DNA of 64,000 nt, taken from the NCBI GenBank assembly GCA_021030905.1, contig JAGFMI010000011.1, positions 496,001 through 560,000 of the forward strand. The letters are read 5' to 3'. The notes under the pieces were generated by a model, which searched no databases, had not been told where the DNA came from, and was given only the letters and a program-made list of their open reading frames with translations. Both the position numbers and the translations under genes were made by a program. The stretch comes from Pyrenula massariospora. Taxonomy: Eukaryota; Ascomycota; Eurotiomycetes; Pyrenulales; Pyrenulaceae. Of this stretch, positions 1 through 11,641 are shown piece by piece. The stretch's first letter is position 1, and each line of letters opens with the position of its first letter.

Positions 1-1919
1 GACCTTTTGCAGCGCTGCGGCGTTATCGTACCATGCCGCGTAATGAAGCATCGTACGCCCTTGGTGATCTTCCACGGCGATACTCTTGTAGAGGTGGGCC
101 AGAAAGTCGATGATCTCTATGCGTCGGGTTTGAGCAGCGAAGTGGAGCAACGTCTTTCCGCTCGGGGACGTTAAGACAGAATCCGAAGGGTATGCTAGCT
201 CGAGGAAATGTGAGGTCAATTCGATGTTTCCACGCATGACAGCATATTGCAAAGGAGTCCTTCCTAAATGGTCTCGGACAGATAGACAAGGTAGATGGTC
301 CTTGGCAACTCGATTTATTTCATTTGGGCTCGTCGTTTTCGACCACGACAAGTAGTGGGCAATGGTCATCCCATCACAGTCCTGAGCGTAAATTTCGATA
401 GGGCCGTCATATGTAAGGAGCATCCGCCTCATGATCTGGTTAGGCGACTGATGAAAGCAGGTTCGGCCAGCAGAATTGCGACTGAAAGGATCGCAACCAG
501 CTTCGAGCAGCGTTCGGGCAGCTTCATATAATTTACCCCGAGCAGCCACGATATGGAGAGGTGTGCTGTGTCTTCTTAGTATGCCCTGTAGTAAATTCTT
601 GACTCATCAGGTCACACATACTCGCCATCTTTGTCAGTAATTTCCACACTTGCGCCGTAGCTAATCAGGAGCTTGATCATCGACAGATGGCCATGAAACG
701 CTGCAATCTACCCAATTCAGCATAAGCATTGATGTGACGGAAGCATGACAAACATGTAAGAGCGTTGCCCCGCTCGCTAAGATATCATGGGGCGAAGCTT
801 TCCCAGCTCGGAATAATGACTCTATTGAGAAAACATCACCATTTCTGGCAAGACCAACAACACTTGAATCCGCTGCGATGATTCGCGGGAAGCGTAAATT
901 GAAGTGAGTCGACAGTGAAAGCGTTGCATGCATATCCATGTAGACTCGAACGCTGAAATCCAAGCGCCTATATGACGATATCGGCAGACGGATACACAAG
1001 CCGCATGAGCGACCAGATAAGGTCTTTTGGAATAGATCATTCCTGTCCATTTGAGGCAGTCGAATTGACCGATATATAGAACCAATCTCTAGGACTGTGG
1101 TGAATATTGATGGGTGCAGATAACACACGTAATCGGTTCTGTTCGACAAATCTGGGGGTCGGTTAGGTAAGAGCGAGACCTGTGGCGTACTCTCCGGAGA
1201 ATCGATTTTGGGTTCGTACTCTGATGCTTCTGTGAAAGCTAAAATAGGAGATTTGTGTGTCTTCGTAACGCTTTGAGCGTGTGATCGAAACGAAACCGTT
1301 TGAAGGGTTTTTGGATCGGCTCCTGAAATCGTGATGCATTCAGGCTCTTCCATTCCGATGTGAATTCCGTCATGGTCCATGACTTTCTGATGTCTAAATT
1401 TCTCTGATAATAGCTTTTGTAGAGAAATTTGTAGTTTGCTGGACCAGGCTCAGCCATGTTAGGCATGAGTGTCAAAGCAAGAGCGATTACTTACAGCTGT
1501 GCTAGATGGAGCTCTAACCCAAATTCGTTGTGGTAAATCTGAAGTCGATTGAGGAATTTTCCAAGCCAGTTTTCAGAGTCAATGGGCCACTTGAGCCTTT
1601 CCCAAGTTTTTCTAACCTGACCATCTCTCATTCTGTGCTGTGACTTCAGTATCTTTGCGTTAACAGCTTGTAAGTCTGTTAAACAGTCAGCCAAGCGCGA
1701 CGCAAAACTACCAGATACCTGAAAGTAGCCGTCATTTTCTCGTTGAAGTTGGTCTAGAGCCGTAAATGTGCGATGAAGGCCCTTGAGAAGACTGCAGTAG
1801 TATTCGATCTCTGGCGGTGCTCCGCAAAAGTCGTGAAAGATTTTGTAGAGGGTGGAGGACAATTTGCGGGCCGTCAGTAACACTGTAAGAGCGCTCACAG
1901 AAGTGGAAAATGGATCCAT
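1..1919 (-). CDS. Ankyrin-repeat protein with fungal N-terminal domain, partial (runs off left edge)
   Basis: Proposed exons, 5' to 3': 1919-1495, 1438-754, 707-622 and 574 to beyond base 1. The ATG at 1919 opens a helical N-terminal region (residues 1 to about 140, starting MDPFSTSVSALTVLL) of the kind that precedes ankyrin, NACHT or HET-type modules in many Pezizomycotina proteins. Downstream, splicing restores ankyrin repeats: GATLLH joins IAAFHGHLSMIKLLISYGA, then TPLHIVAARGK, GRTPLQYAVMRGNIELTSHFL, GKTLLHFAAQTRRIEIIDFL and GRTMLHYAAW. Donors are GTAAGT, GTTTGT and GTATGT, and acceptors CAG, TAG and AAG; two introns are only 46-47 bases long. Ankyrin repeats bind proteins, and the N-terminal domain is often linked to fungal signalling or incompatibility proteins; that role is inference. 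The C-terminus lies outside the window. Confidence 0.8.
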
Positions 1920-3635
1920 GACGATACATAAACGGACCTGTGATAATCCTCTAATGGGGGAGCAAACCCAAATTAGCGCTGGTTAGGGGGTTCTGCTATG
2001 ATGAAAAGAATTTGATGAGCACTTGGAAAATAAGGATTCCGGCAGGGGGTGCTATGTTGCCTCTCCCAAGGCTGACATGCGGCGAGAGGCTGGTAGCAAG
2101 AAGAAGAGGGAATCTTTTTCTAAACGCCGGACCAATCAATAAGCGTAAATGCATCCAAGGCTTTCGTCAAAGCCGTTTTGTGGGACCCCTTCATGTCGCC
2201 TAACCATCGAGATTCGCAGAACAAAATGTTTGGTCTGCACCAAATCAATGGTCATCAGACTACCTTCCAGGACTCATCACACACGGTAGAAACTCCGCGT
2301 GCCGATGTGCTGGTACCATGACACAAGTCAAGCGCCGGTCATTTTTGGAGTTTCTACGAGCCCGACTTGTCCCTCCTAATCGACGTCCGATAAGCGATTG
2401 ATAAAGACTTTAGGGTATTTCCGATGAAAGAGAACACATTCTGGCGGTGTGTAACTTTTTTGGGTGACTGCGGGCAGCCTGACGTGGCAGTTGGGTTCTT
2501 GCAGTTGGGCGTCAATAGTGTGTTGAGAACAAAGCGGGGCCTTAGGGCTGGGCGATATGCACCTCTTCGGGGTTGACAGAGACTAGGCACCGCAGTCCGC
2601 TTCTAGACCGAAGGACCTTCAAGCTACCAGCGAAGCCACGAGTGCGATGGACCAAAACTTGAACCCGCCTCCCGATTCAGCAGTGAGAGTCCAGTACACA
2701 AAGGGAGATGTTGTTTACTATCGGGATAATAGTTAGTTTTTTTCAAACTGTAGACATGAGCTACGTTCATGCCTCATGATTTCTAGATGTCTGGCATTCT
2801 GGTGTGATCGAAGGCGAAGCCGGCAGCAGCAAAGGCAAAGGCTTTTATGAAGCAAGATCCTTCTGGTAGCTCCAAATCTGCACGCCACTAAAATTTCGAC
2901 AGATCAATGTCGTTGGCGAGCTCAAGACAATATCGAAACACGTGGACTTCATTCGGGTCAAGACAAATGACCTGTGACGCTGAAATGTGGCACCATTGTA
3001 TCGCGAGTGGAGCGATGCCCTGGATAGGGTACCCAGTCTAAGAAATTAGGTTGAACGACAGATATAAAAGATAGCCACTCCTTAAGAAGTAGCTTTTGTG
3101 TTAATGTTGTCTATTTTCTCATAGCAGAATTTGTGGCAGACTTTTTCCCCGTCATGCCCGGACAACACAAGGATCCCGTGTACGACATAGGTGCAGAGCT
3201 CGAAACGATAGGGAGGAACTCCGCTTGGCTACAACTGAATCACAATCTCTCAATCATTGCCATGGGATAAACATTGTTGGAAAACTATCGCTTTCCTGAG
3301 CTAGAAGCTTGGAGACTTGTGTTTGTGCAGCAGTAAAGCACGACTGCTCCCGTTCCAAATACAGCGTATGGACTATTTATTTCATACTGTTAGCTGTCCA
3401 GATCTCCTAAGTCTCACAAATTTTCTGTGGGATTTGGCGTAGGACGTCATCTCAAGCCCCAGAGGGGCAGTCTTTCCTCGGTGCGCCACCGGCAGGCTAT
3501 CTGTCCCGCGTCTGTCATTCAGCCTCGCCGCCATGACCATGGGAACCTTCGAATTGTACGGACGCAACATCTTTAATCGTTCCTTTTCCCACTAAACCAA
3601 TTCACAGGACCAGCTCTGCTGCGGATAATGCTGGG
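1920..3635. other. Intergenic spacer, no gene recognised
   Basis: Only short overlapping frames occur on either strand, without splice-linked domains. It separates the ankyrin gene from the downstream kinase, which are transcribed away from each other, so both promoters probably lie here. No repeat or RNA gene was seen. Confidence 0.5.
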
Positions 3636-5310
3636 ATGCGCTGTTCGCTAGAGGCCCAACATTTCGACTTGCAGATATATATCTCCATGTCGCTTCCCGC
3701 AGGCGAAGGGTGGCCTGAGCTGCTGACCCGCAAGAGAGCAGAGTATCAGAAACAATGTGGGGGCTTGTCAACACCAGCGCTGGCTAGTCGACGTGACTTC
3801 GTCCGCAAGCTGATCAAAGCTGCAGATGACCAGGGTGAGCCGGACACTCACCGACAGCTGCATCGGCTTGAAAAAGAGTACGACAGGCATATCAAGAAGT
3901 TCGCAGCTGCCGTTGGGCGCCCAGGCGGACAAGTTACCGAGGAAGAGCTCTTAAGCCTGGTGTGCGATGTGTCTTTTGCAACTGTCATGGTTCGTCTGCG
4001 CTGACCGTACCATTCAAATTGCTGACCGACTTTTGCAAAGCTAGGCTTTTCCATTCCTGAAAATCCCTTAGAGCTCAAGCTCCTCACGGATTGCATTGTT
4101 AACCTCGATCACCTGGTTCCAGATATCAATGCCTGCATCGAAGCTCTTGCGGACTTTCCAGCCCTGCAGATGCCTCTCCAAGCAATCTACAGCCGCTACA
4201 TCGATTCTCACATTCAAATGATTCGCTTAATCAGTGAGTTGGGGCCTGACACCACGTCTTCTTTTAGCTCACAACAAAGTAGTGGCAGAAGAGGACCTTC
4301 CGCGAAAGGCCATCGAAGAATACTTCGAGAAGTCGAAAGATTACTTTGACGACAAAAGGGAAGAATATTCAAAACTTCAAGAGGTTGCGGAGCAAACAGC
4401 ACGTTGGGTACAAGGTCGAGAGGCAGCAGCTCCGCAATTCCATAAGCTGGAGGCTTTGGGCAAAGGCAGCTTTGGGACGGTGCACAAAGTGAAGGAAATC
4501 TCGACGGGTCAAGTATATGCATGGAAAAAAATACCAGCGGGTTCAGGATTGTCACAGGCCTTTACAGATGTTGACGTGAAGAAGGAAATGCATATCTTGC
4601 GCAAGCTGAGCCACCATCACATCGCTACACTTGCTTTTGCAACAAAGGACAGTCATGGCTTCAATTTATACATTTTACCAGTGGCCGAATACAGTTTAGA
4701 CAGCTGCCTGGCATCTAAGTGGGAAGATGGGAAAACGTTTCAGGAGGCGCAAGTGTACAAATGGTTTGGATGTCTTATCGGCGCATTGACTTATGCTCAT
4801 CGAAGCGATGTCAAGCACAAAGACATAAAGCCTGCAAATGTATTAATTGACAACAGCGGAGGTCGGGTACTTTTGACCGATTTTGGACTAGCCATGGATT
4901 TCAGTGATCGAGGATCGAGCCGAACTTCTGGGCCGCGAATAGTTGGAACACCGAGATACCTGGCTCCGGAATGCAAGGAAAATGAAGATCGAGGCACAGC
5001 TGTTGATATTTTCGCCCTAGGTTGCGTGTTTACTGAGATTTTAGGCTTCCTTCTAGGTTTATCCTCAGACTCCTTTATCCGCATGCGCAAAAAATGGGGA
5101 GGGGATGCATTTCGAGATTCTCGTGACAGGGTCATAGACTGGTTGGCAAAAGCTGCATCAAAAGCCCCACAAAATCGCAAGCAGAGCATTATTTCGAAGG
5201 AGACTATGAAAATGCTCATTGATGATCCAAACAGACGACATGATGCCGAGTCTATCTGTACTAGGCTCGAACACGACGAAGATTTTTGCTGCAAATGGTG
5301 TTTGCATTGA
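3636..5310 (+). CDS. Serine/threonine protein kinase with N-terminal helical extension
   Basis: Proposed exons 3636-3989, 4041-4233 and 4268-5310 give about 529 residues. Residues 1-240 have no recognised domain and look largely helical and charged. The kinase domain fills residues 240-529: glycine loop GKGSFG at 247-252, lysine at about 269 (AWKK), catalytic HKDIKPAN at 366-373 in place of HRDLKPEN, DFG at 387-389, and an APE-type activation-segment end in YLAPECKE. All catalytic residues are present, so activity is expected. A second in-frame ATG at 3687 could be the true start. The second intron would be only 34 bases (4234-4267); an in-frame alternative acceptor after 4279 gives a more usual 46 bases. 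The substrate is unknown. Many ascomycete genomes carry expanded kinases of this kind. Confidence 0.85.
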
Positions 5311-5445
5311 TATATATATATTTGCGTCATGGTCATTTCAATTTCCGTCTCTTGCGCCATTTGAATGGTTCACTAGGGACTGTCTACGTGGAGCTCACCG
5401 CCGTCCCCTCGATTTTGCCATGCCTGGAATGATGAGCCAAATCCA

Positions 5446-6748
5446 TCAGGTTTCGGCATGCTGGTCTGAAGAGGACGATTGCTGAGTGAGATCACTTGCC
5501 CAGGGTATGCTCTCTTGGCAGCCTATTGTTTGGATGATTTGGGCTGAAGCCTTACAGGCATACTGCACCGTGGATCTGATATTCCATTTGCTCTCTCGCT
5601 TTTGTTTGACCCATTGCACGGCATATGCGCCGACAAAGGTATCCCTAAATGTTTGAGTCAATGATAGGATTCGTCTCTGAGAGTAATGTACGAGGGGTGG
5701 AAGCAAAGTACGCAGAAGAATGTTCAACGATGAATACATACCCTGCTCCACTGGTGTCAAGGACTTTCTGCTGAGGGACTTTCACCGCTTCAACAAACTC
5801 GCCATGGCCTTTCTCCTCGGAGAAGAAAGCTCCTCGGGCACCTAGTGTGATGACGACATGCTCGACACCTAGGTCTATGAACTCGTCCGTAATCTTGACC
5901 CAATCATTGAATTCCGGACCCAAATCGTGGATTTTGTTTCCGGTCAAGATTGCTGCTTCGGTCTCATTGAGAATTAAATGTGTAAGTCCTTTGTAGACCG
6001 AAAAATCCAGGAAATGGGCAGGGGACGGGTTAAGTAGTGTATCAATACCGGCTTCCTTGGCGGTAAGGAGGATCGCTTCAACTGTCTCTCGGTGTAGCTC
6101 AAGTTGGGAAACGAGGAGGTCCGGACGTGAGGGGCCAAAACACTCATCAGGATTTTGGAATTCTTCAGGTTTCATGGCGTGGTTTGCACCAGGGGTTAAG
6201 AGGATGCGATTCTCGCCGGATCTTGCTTCCACCCATGTCACAGCAACAGCACTGTTAAAATCTGGTTGCTGAACAACGCGGTCAACGTTAATGTGCTGAT
6301 TTTTTAATGACTGCTTCATCTTTCTCCCATAGCCAAATTCATCGTTTTTGCCGTCTTTGCCGACTGAACCTACCATTCGAATCTCAAATTCCGGTAGTCC
6401 GGACTCTTCGTAAGCATTTTGTGGCGGCGCCTGTTGGTCGATAGGAGTTAACTTCAGCTGTTTCAGTCTATTTGCCACATCCAATGCAGGCTTCATGTGG
6501 CTCAAGCGGTATAGAGCAATCGCCGCATTGGCCCCCTTGCCTCCAGGGAGCTGATCGAAACTCTTCGAGTTAAAAGTCTCTCCATCGCTTGGCAATCGAT
6601 ACGCGACTGATATCATGTCCCAATTGAGACCGCCACAGACGGCAACGATGAGCTTCTTGGGCTCATTTTGTGGAGTTGTAATGTTAGTGCCTTGCGGCGA
6701 ATGGTCATCCCTGCTTTCGCCTTCGGGAGTGACTGCGTGAGAAGGCAT
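5446..6748 (-). CDS. RBK1: Ribokinase / PfkB-family carbohydrate kinase
   Basis: Two exons, 6748-5742 and 5644-5446, encode about 401 residues. The donor GTATGT and acceptor TTTAG join DTSGAG to DTFVGAYAV, rebuilding the second PfkB signature with its catalytic Asp near residue 337. The first signature, PGGKGANAA, is at residues 68-76, and the N-terminal sugar-binding segment GGLNWDMI is at 39-46. The family phosphorylates ribose to ribose-5-phosphate with ATP in the cytosol, and this layout fits ribokinase better than adenosine kinase or fructokinase. The protein is longer than the usual 310-340 residues because of an N-terminal tail and an insertion around residues 95-120. The frame stays open 11 codons upstream to a GTG, but the first ATG is at 6748. 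The substrate is inferred from motifs only. Confidence 0.88.
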
Positions 6749-8395
6749 CGATAACGAGACCTTGACCAGGATACCAGTCACGACAGAGAAGACTAATGCA
6801 ATTTCGACTTTGTCCTGTTGAGCCGAGAGATGACATTCGAATCCAGCAAAGGGTCGGTGAGGACATCGTCCGTTAATACCCCACGTATGAACGCCACTTT
6901 ACTTTCATGTTGTACAAGGCTTTGCAATCTCTTGGCATCCTTTGGTAGGCCAGAACGCCCCGATTATGCTGCAGTAAAGCCTTTTCTAACAAAAAGGGGG
7001 CCAAGAGTCCTCTACCGTTCCTTCAATTGGTTCTGCTTCTCATACGTCTTTTTGTGCCGCGGATTCCGCCCTTTGCCGACGCTAGACGTACAAGCGTAGG
7101 TATCCGATGAATACCGTATAGGAAATTTACCTTAACAATTTTCTCGTCTTTGCTGTGAAAGTGTACAGTCCCTTTCTTGTGAAGAATCATGCGAAGATCT
7201 GGACGCGTTGATTCAACCATTGCATGAAAGGCGGATCTTGCTGTTGATTACAATTCTCTGAATTGTCTCAAATATTTGTTGCCTGAATTGTCCCGCAATT
7301 GCTTTTTCAATTCCTTCAAGTTAACAGTGACTTGGCTTTTTTCTTCCCGTACAATACTTCATTTTCTAGCCAAACTTGAAGTTTACAGGATTTACCTTAC
7401 GGCGTAGCTCATGAGCCTCGCTGACCTCGAGGTGAACACTCTTAAGATCTCAGGCGCTTAGTGGTGCCATGAGACTGCGCCTTTGGTTAAGCAAGCGAAG
7501 CAAGCGAGGTAGGCCATCTGTTAAGGAATTCTGGTGTTTTCAGTTGCGGATATGCACACAACTTCCGAAAAAAGAATGTCCAAGAAGTGTATAACCATAC
7601 TTAATGTCAGACCCTATGCCTCCAATGACGGCTCTGTAAGTTGGCATGGGAGTATGATTCAACGGTGAGCATTATAGAGATCATACCCGAGGATCCTTCT
7701 TCCTTTCTTTCGGAGCATGCTTTTAAGCAAGGTAGCAATTACTGACGAATGACATGATCAACCAGATGCTGGTAATTTGATGACCGAGTGAGCCATTTCA
7801 ACCAAGGATTCAAGACACGAGTTACTATGTGCATTTTAATATGCAGTCAACGATCTTGATATGTATCTTAATCGTCCGCTCTGGTAACAGTACAACTCAT
7901 GAGGGGAACCATTAAACTGCTGCGAATTCTAAAGACTATGGTTATAGCTTAATGGATACAAACGAGCCCATAATCCGTAGACTTGGAATGCCAATAGGGC
8001 TTGAGAGTTATGAAGTATGTTAAAATTGAAGGCATTGTCTGCGCATGTAAAGACGCTTCGGCGTACGTATGGTCTAGGTTTTAGACAGCTCCGACGCATC
8101 ATCCTAAGAAGCAGTTTTCCTCAACTTGAGGAACGTAAGCTAGCAGCCTGACGACGTAGGGACTAAATACTTTGGACTCGGTAAAGCACTTAGCTTCCGC
8201 GACAGAAAGAATCAGATGGTCTCCAATACCAGGAGTTCTGGAGACATCGAGCATTCGAAAGGTAAAAAAGGTCCTCATAGGCGGTGATATTCGATGACAA
8301 TCTAACACTTGACCCTTGTCATGAGTATTATGCTAACTAATTAGCGCGCGTGGTTTTGGAAGCGAAATTCAAGAAGTACTCGTGACGACTTTCAC
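6749..8395. other. Spacer with one weak two-exon candidate
   Basis: No known gene is recognised. On the minus strand an ATG at 7220 opens a 30-codon frame ending at a GTAAAT donor (exon 7220-7131), which can join a 49-codon frame at 6939-6793 in phase, giving a 78-residue protein with no known relative. The acceptor is purine-rich and the intron is about 190 bases, so support is poor. The rest, up to 8395, holds only short frames. Confidence 0.25.
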
Positions 8396-8987
8396 CTAAC
8401 GTGTGCACCTTTTAAGCTGATGCTCTACCATGCGACAGTGCACACCTGAAAGAACACAATTGGGACAAAGATCGAAGTACTCCAAATTGCGGATCTCACA
8501 GTTGTAGTACAAGTCCTTCGTCATTGTCCCACATTCATCACATATCATTCTGAACCTACCATCGTCCTTTGGTTGATACTTTATCACAAGCTCTTTCGCA
8601 AGGTCGGTCGCTCCAGGCGGTGGACCTTTTGTATCGAAAAACTGTAAAAGCATCCATGCCGGTGGCCTTGCCCATGGGCCCCCCTTCTGCAGCTTTGAGT
8701 TATAGCGTTACAGTAATCAGGAACCCGTTACTGCAGTGAGGCAAATCAACTGGATTGGAATGAAGAGTTGTGCAAGAGTGGCGCGGCCAGCTTGTACATG
8801 CATTGACTCGACAATAATATCCCACAGGGTCCATCTTATGTTCAATCATAAGCCACAGAAATGATCCGAGTTGAAAAAGATCCGTGCGGCAGTTGATAGG
8901 CTTAGACGAATCTTTCTCATTTGATTCCTCGCGAAGCTCAGGGGGCATTTGCCCTAATCGATTCAACTGCGAGGCGTTGGTGCAGTG
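8396..8987 (-). pseudogene. Decayed protein-kinase gene: C-lobe end plus Cys-rich tail
   Basis: An open stretch at 8987-8700 encodes the end of a kinase C-lobe (MPPELREE, then TDLFQLGSFLWLMIEH) and the Cys-bearing segment typical of a fungal kinase family (GYYCRVNACTSWPRHSC, then NPVDLPHCSNGFL). It stops at 8700-8702, and the reading continues one frame over with GPWARPPAWMLLQFF, the usual end of such kinase domains. A zinc-binding module follows (ICDECG, YYNC, FDLCPNC, SGVHC) with its stop at 8396. No N-lobe, glycine loop or HRD motif was found upstream, where a stop at about 8988 closes the frame. The missing N-terminal half and the frameshift indicate a truncated, inactive copy. Assembly error is a less likely explanation for the frameshift, but would not supply the missing N-lobe. 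Confidence 0.65.
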
Positions 8988-9834
8988 TCATTGAATGGAG
9001 CTGATCTGCCACGGGAACACCGCATATCTCTTTCCAACATAGAGAGGTGCCGAAGGATTCCTATCCACGGAAGAGCGTCGAGGTCAGGGCTCTTGTCTTC
9101 ACGTACCGACAGAGGCCTTCAGAAGACAGTGAGGACAGTGAAGACAATGAGGTTCGAAGTCTGGAGACGAAGTTTTCTCTCCTCAGCTGCGTTTTTAGGA
9201 GGCTTCAATTTTCAATACACTTTTAATTGAATAGCGAAGGAGAATGAAGTTTCCCTCACAACATGATTCTAAACAGGCAGAGGTTAGTCAATCACGCATC
9301 CTGAATAGACATCAGGGTCTTCCCCTTGACCAACTACCCATTTCCGAACGAAGCGACCAAGATTTCTCTTAGAACCTCGAAAGCTTCCGGCTCCCGACTA
9401 CTTGCCCGACCCTCTTCCATACTCCCATGTGCATGCCCCAAAGCTACTAATCTACCTCACAACATCCTCCGAGGCCCTTCTGATCTCACAACATCCACGC
9501 TCCCTCTCAACCACTCTAAAATGCTCCAAATCCACCGGCCCCTTTCCCCACAGATACCCCATCAACTCCCAAACCAACCACCCTTTACCCCGTGTCCATT
9601 CAGTCAGCACTGTCGCAGCGTATCTATCCCACATGGTCGCTCGACAGATATTCACACGCAGCGTTGAATGGATGCCAAAGATGACAAGCACGCTACCCAA
9701 TCACTGCGTCTTGTGAACATTGTGTACAGTATCGAGCAACTGCGTGGCCGAGCAAGTCGAATCAAGATCAGAAATGAGCGTTCAGATGCTTACCATCGGC
9801 TACGATTGTTTGGAAGTATTCTAGGTTTCTGCTA
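8988..9834. other. Spacer, no gene recognised
   Basis: The missing upstream half of the kinase relic was looked for on the minus strand and not found. Overlapping short plus-strand frames at 9326-9716 are Pro/Ser/Thr-rich and unsupported. Confidence 0.45.
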
Positions 9835-10290
9835 CTAAGGGAATGTTTCTGGGAACGAGGTGTTGGACTGTGTAGAGGGAGAGATCGGAGGATGGAAGAA
9901 AGGGAGGGATGGAGGGCTTTCGACGGTGTCACCACCGTCCAGAAAGCCTGTGACATCGACGCCGGTAGGATCGGATGTATACGGTTGGATGGCACCGGGA
10001 ACAAAATAGACTCCCAGTCCTCCCGTGGACGAGATGTTTTGTTTCTCGGCCTTGACTGGAAGAGTACCATCAAGACGTCGTCATGTCACTTTTGGGCCGA
10101 GGTTGAAGATGATAACTCCGTTGCGATCTTCTTGTCTCGATTCGGTGCTATAAGCGACTCCTTGACCAGAAGCTATGATATTCGGCCGGAGATCAATAAC
10201 AACATCATTTATGGAGCTATCGGCGTACGCAGTACTTGTGGAGAGGATGTTGGTCTCTGCTGCGGCGTTGCTAGTCGTATTAATTGTCAT
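9835..10290 (-). pseudogene. Interrupted small reading frame, function unknown
   Basis: A true ATG at 10290 opens a 69-codon frame ending in TGA at 10081-10083. The same frame then stays open for about 80 more codons to a TAG at 9835-9837, with protein-like content (GGLGVYFVPGAIQPYTSDP). The TGA is followed by CGACGT, so a single change from an Arg CGA codon would explain it. Another reading removes a 34-base GT-AG segment (GTGACA to CCAG) and enters a different frame ending at 9768. No domain is recognised in either version. It may be a gene, a pseudogene or chance. Confidence 0.25.
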
Positions 10291-10432
10291 GAGCTTTTAG
10301 GTCGCCATAAATGGCCTCCGATAGAGTCCCATCCGGAATAAATTTATGTCTAGTGTCGAGGACCTATAGCTGCTTGAGAGCGTTAAGCTCGAGAGTGTTA
10401 AGTATAAGGGACCAGACTTGTATAAATCAGTC

Positions 10433-10699
10433 TTAGTACTTCATCCCGCTCAGTGTATAGGATATATCGTGGAATGCACCTCCTGGAGGACTGTCGGTCT
10501 CAGTGTTTGGATATAGCGCCATAAGTGTGCCGTTTGTCAGCTCTGCAAATTTATATCTCGTATTCCTCACATCGGGTCCGGCAGCGTTACTCGGGAAGAG
10601 CCGCCCAGCTCGTCTAGCAGTAATGCCAGCAGGGAGATAATTATTGACGGTAAATTTATCATGCCTCCGCTGCAGAACGAAGCTATTAACCGATATCAT
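10433..10699 (-). CDS. Small hypothetical protein
   Basis: A single frame from a genuine ATG at 10699 encodes 88 residues ending in SGMKY. It has no signal peptide, membrane segment or recognised motif. It lies 142 bases upstream of the interrupted frame at 9835-10290 on the same strand, and no splice pair was found that would join the two. Its composition is unremarkable, and length alone does not prove that it is coding. Confidence 0.3.
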   Translation of the reverse strand: MISVNSFVLQRRHDKFTVNNYLPAGITARRAGRLFPSNAAGPDVRNTRYKFAELTNGTLMALYPNTETDSPPGGAFHDISYTLSGMKY

Positions 10700-11179
10700 T
10701 TCCTCGTATCACGTATCCTAAAGTATTCGATTGCCGCGTAGAATTCCTCAACGCAAATTCTGAAGGATCGTTTTGTTCTAGAAGTTGTCGATGCAAATTG
10801 ATGTGACAGAGATCGGATCGTGTTTGCAGCAGCGCCAACTATTCTCGGCGAATAAGGTAAATATCTTCAGTCGCCATAGTCATTTTTGTGACAGCTTGGC
10901 GCTCCTAGCACTTAGCTACATGTATCAAGGACGATCAGAGCCTGCAATTGTGCTGTGCTGACCCCTGCTACCCCGCTATGGTACCTCATGAATATTAGGA
11001 AGATATCCTTGCTCTCACCAGCGTGGTAGCTGACAGAAACAGTGGCGTCAGGGGTTACAGAAATCCCCCCCTTTTAGAACCTTCCCCCCGTTCCTGGCCT
11101 CCACCATTGCTTGAATAGGCCTAGCATGGATATACAATTAACCGTCAAAGTCCATGGGTAAGCAGGCAACGATTCATAC
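10700..11179. other. Spacer, no gene recognised
   Basis: It contains a C-run near 11065-11088 and otherwise featureless sequence downstream of the VOC-family gene. Confidence 0.45.
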
Positions 11180-11641
11180 TCAACCAGAGTAGTCATGGAT
11201 AACCGCTTCAATATTACTCCCACCGGGACTAATCACAAAAGCCCCGTAATACCCCGAATGGTAGTGCTTCCTAACACCCGGCGGCCCATTATCTTTGCCT
11301 CCACCTTCCAACGCCGCCTTATAAAAAGCGTCAATCTGCGCCTGATCTGCCACCCTATCAGCTTCGATTCTCTCTCCGATCTTTATCGAAGACTCACTTT
11401 TCGCTTTGAAGGCTAAGTGAATCCCACATGGCCGGTCGTCCGGGATCGGCTGCTGGCTCTTCTGATCGAGGCCGCTGACCCAGAAGAACCGTTTGTCTTC
11501 GTCGTTGCCAAAAGCGATGACTTCGGGGACGACCCGGAATTGCTCTTTGATTCCGAGCGGTGCGAGTGCGGCGTTCAGGAACACAACCTCTGCATGAAGC
11601 AGATTGGCTGGGCATGGAAGGAGGATGTGATCAATGGACAT
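11180..11641 (-). CDS. VOC-superfamily (glyoxalase/bleomycin-resistance-like) protein
   Basis: An intronless gene of 153 residues. It begins MSIDHILLPCPANLLHAEVVFLN, a typical first beta strand and helix of the vicinal-oxygen-chelate fold, and ends YYGAFVISPGGSNIEAVIHDY, the matching last strands with the usual metal-ligand-like Glu (IEAV). The middle, FGNDEDKRFFWVSG and PCGIHLAFKAKS, fits the two beta-alpha-beta-beta-beta modules. Its size is normal for a single-chain VOC protein, which may act as a dimer. Members include glyoxalase I, extradiol dioxygenases and drug-binding proteins; the substrate cannot be read here. It is probably cytosolic, as no targeting signal is seen. The gene stands alone between two gene-poor stretches. 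Confidence 0.85.
   Translation of the reverse strand: MSIDHILLPCPANLLHAEVVFLNAALAPLGIKEQFRVVPEVIAFGNDEDKRFFWVSGLDQKSQQPIPDDRPCGIHLAFKAKSESSIKIGERIEADRVADQAQIDAFYKAALEGGGKDNGPPGVRKHYHSGYYGAFVISPGGSNIEAVIHDYSG

Noticed and set aside
9326-9716. Overlapping plus-strand Pro/Ser-rich frames
   Set aside because: Composition follows pyrimidine-rich DNA and no motif is present.
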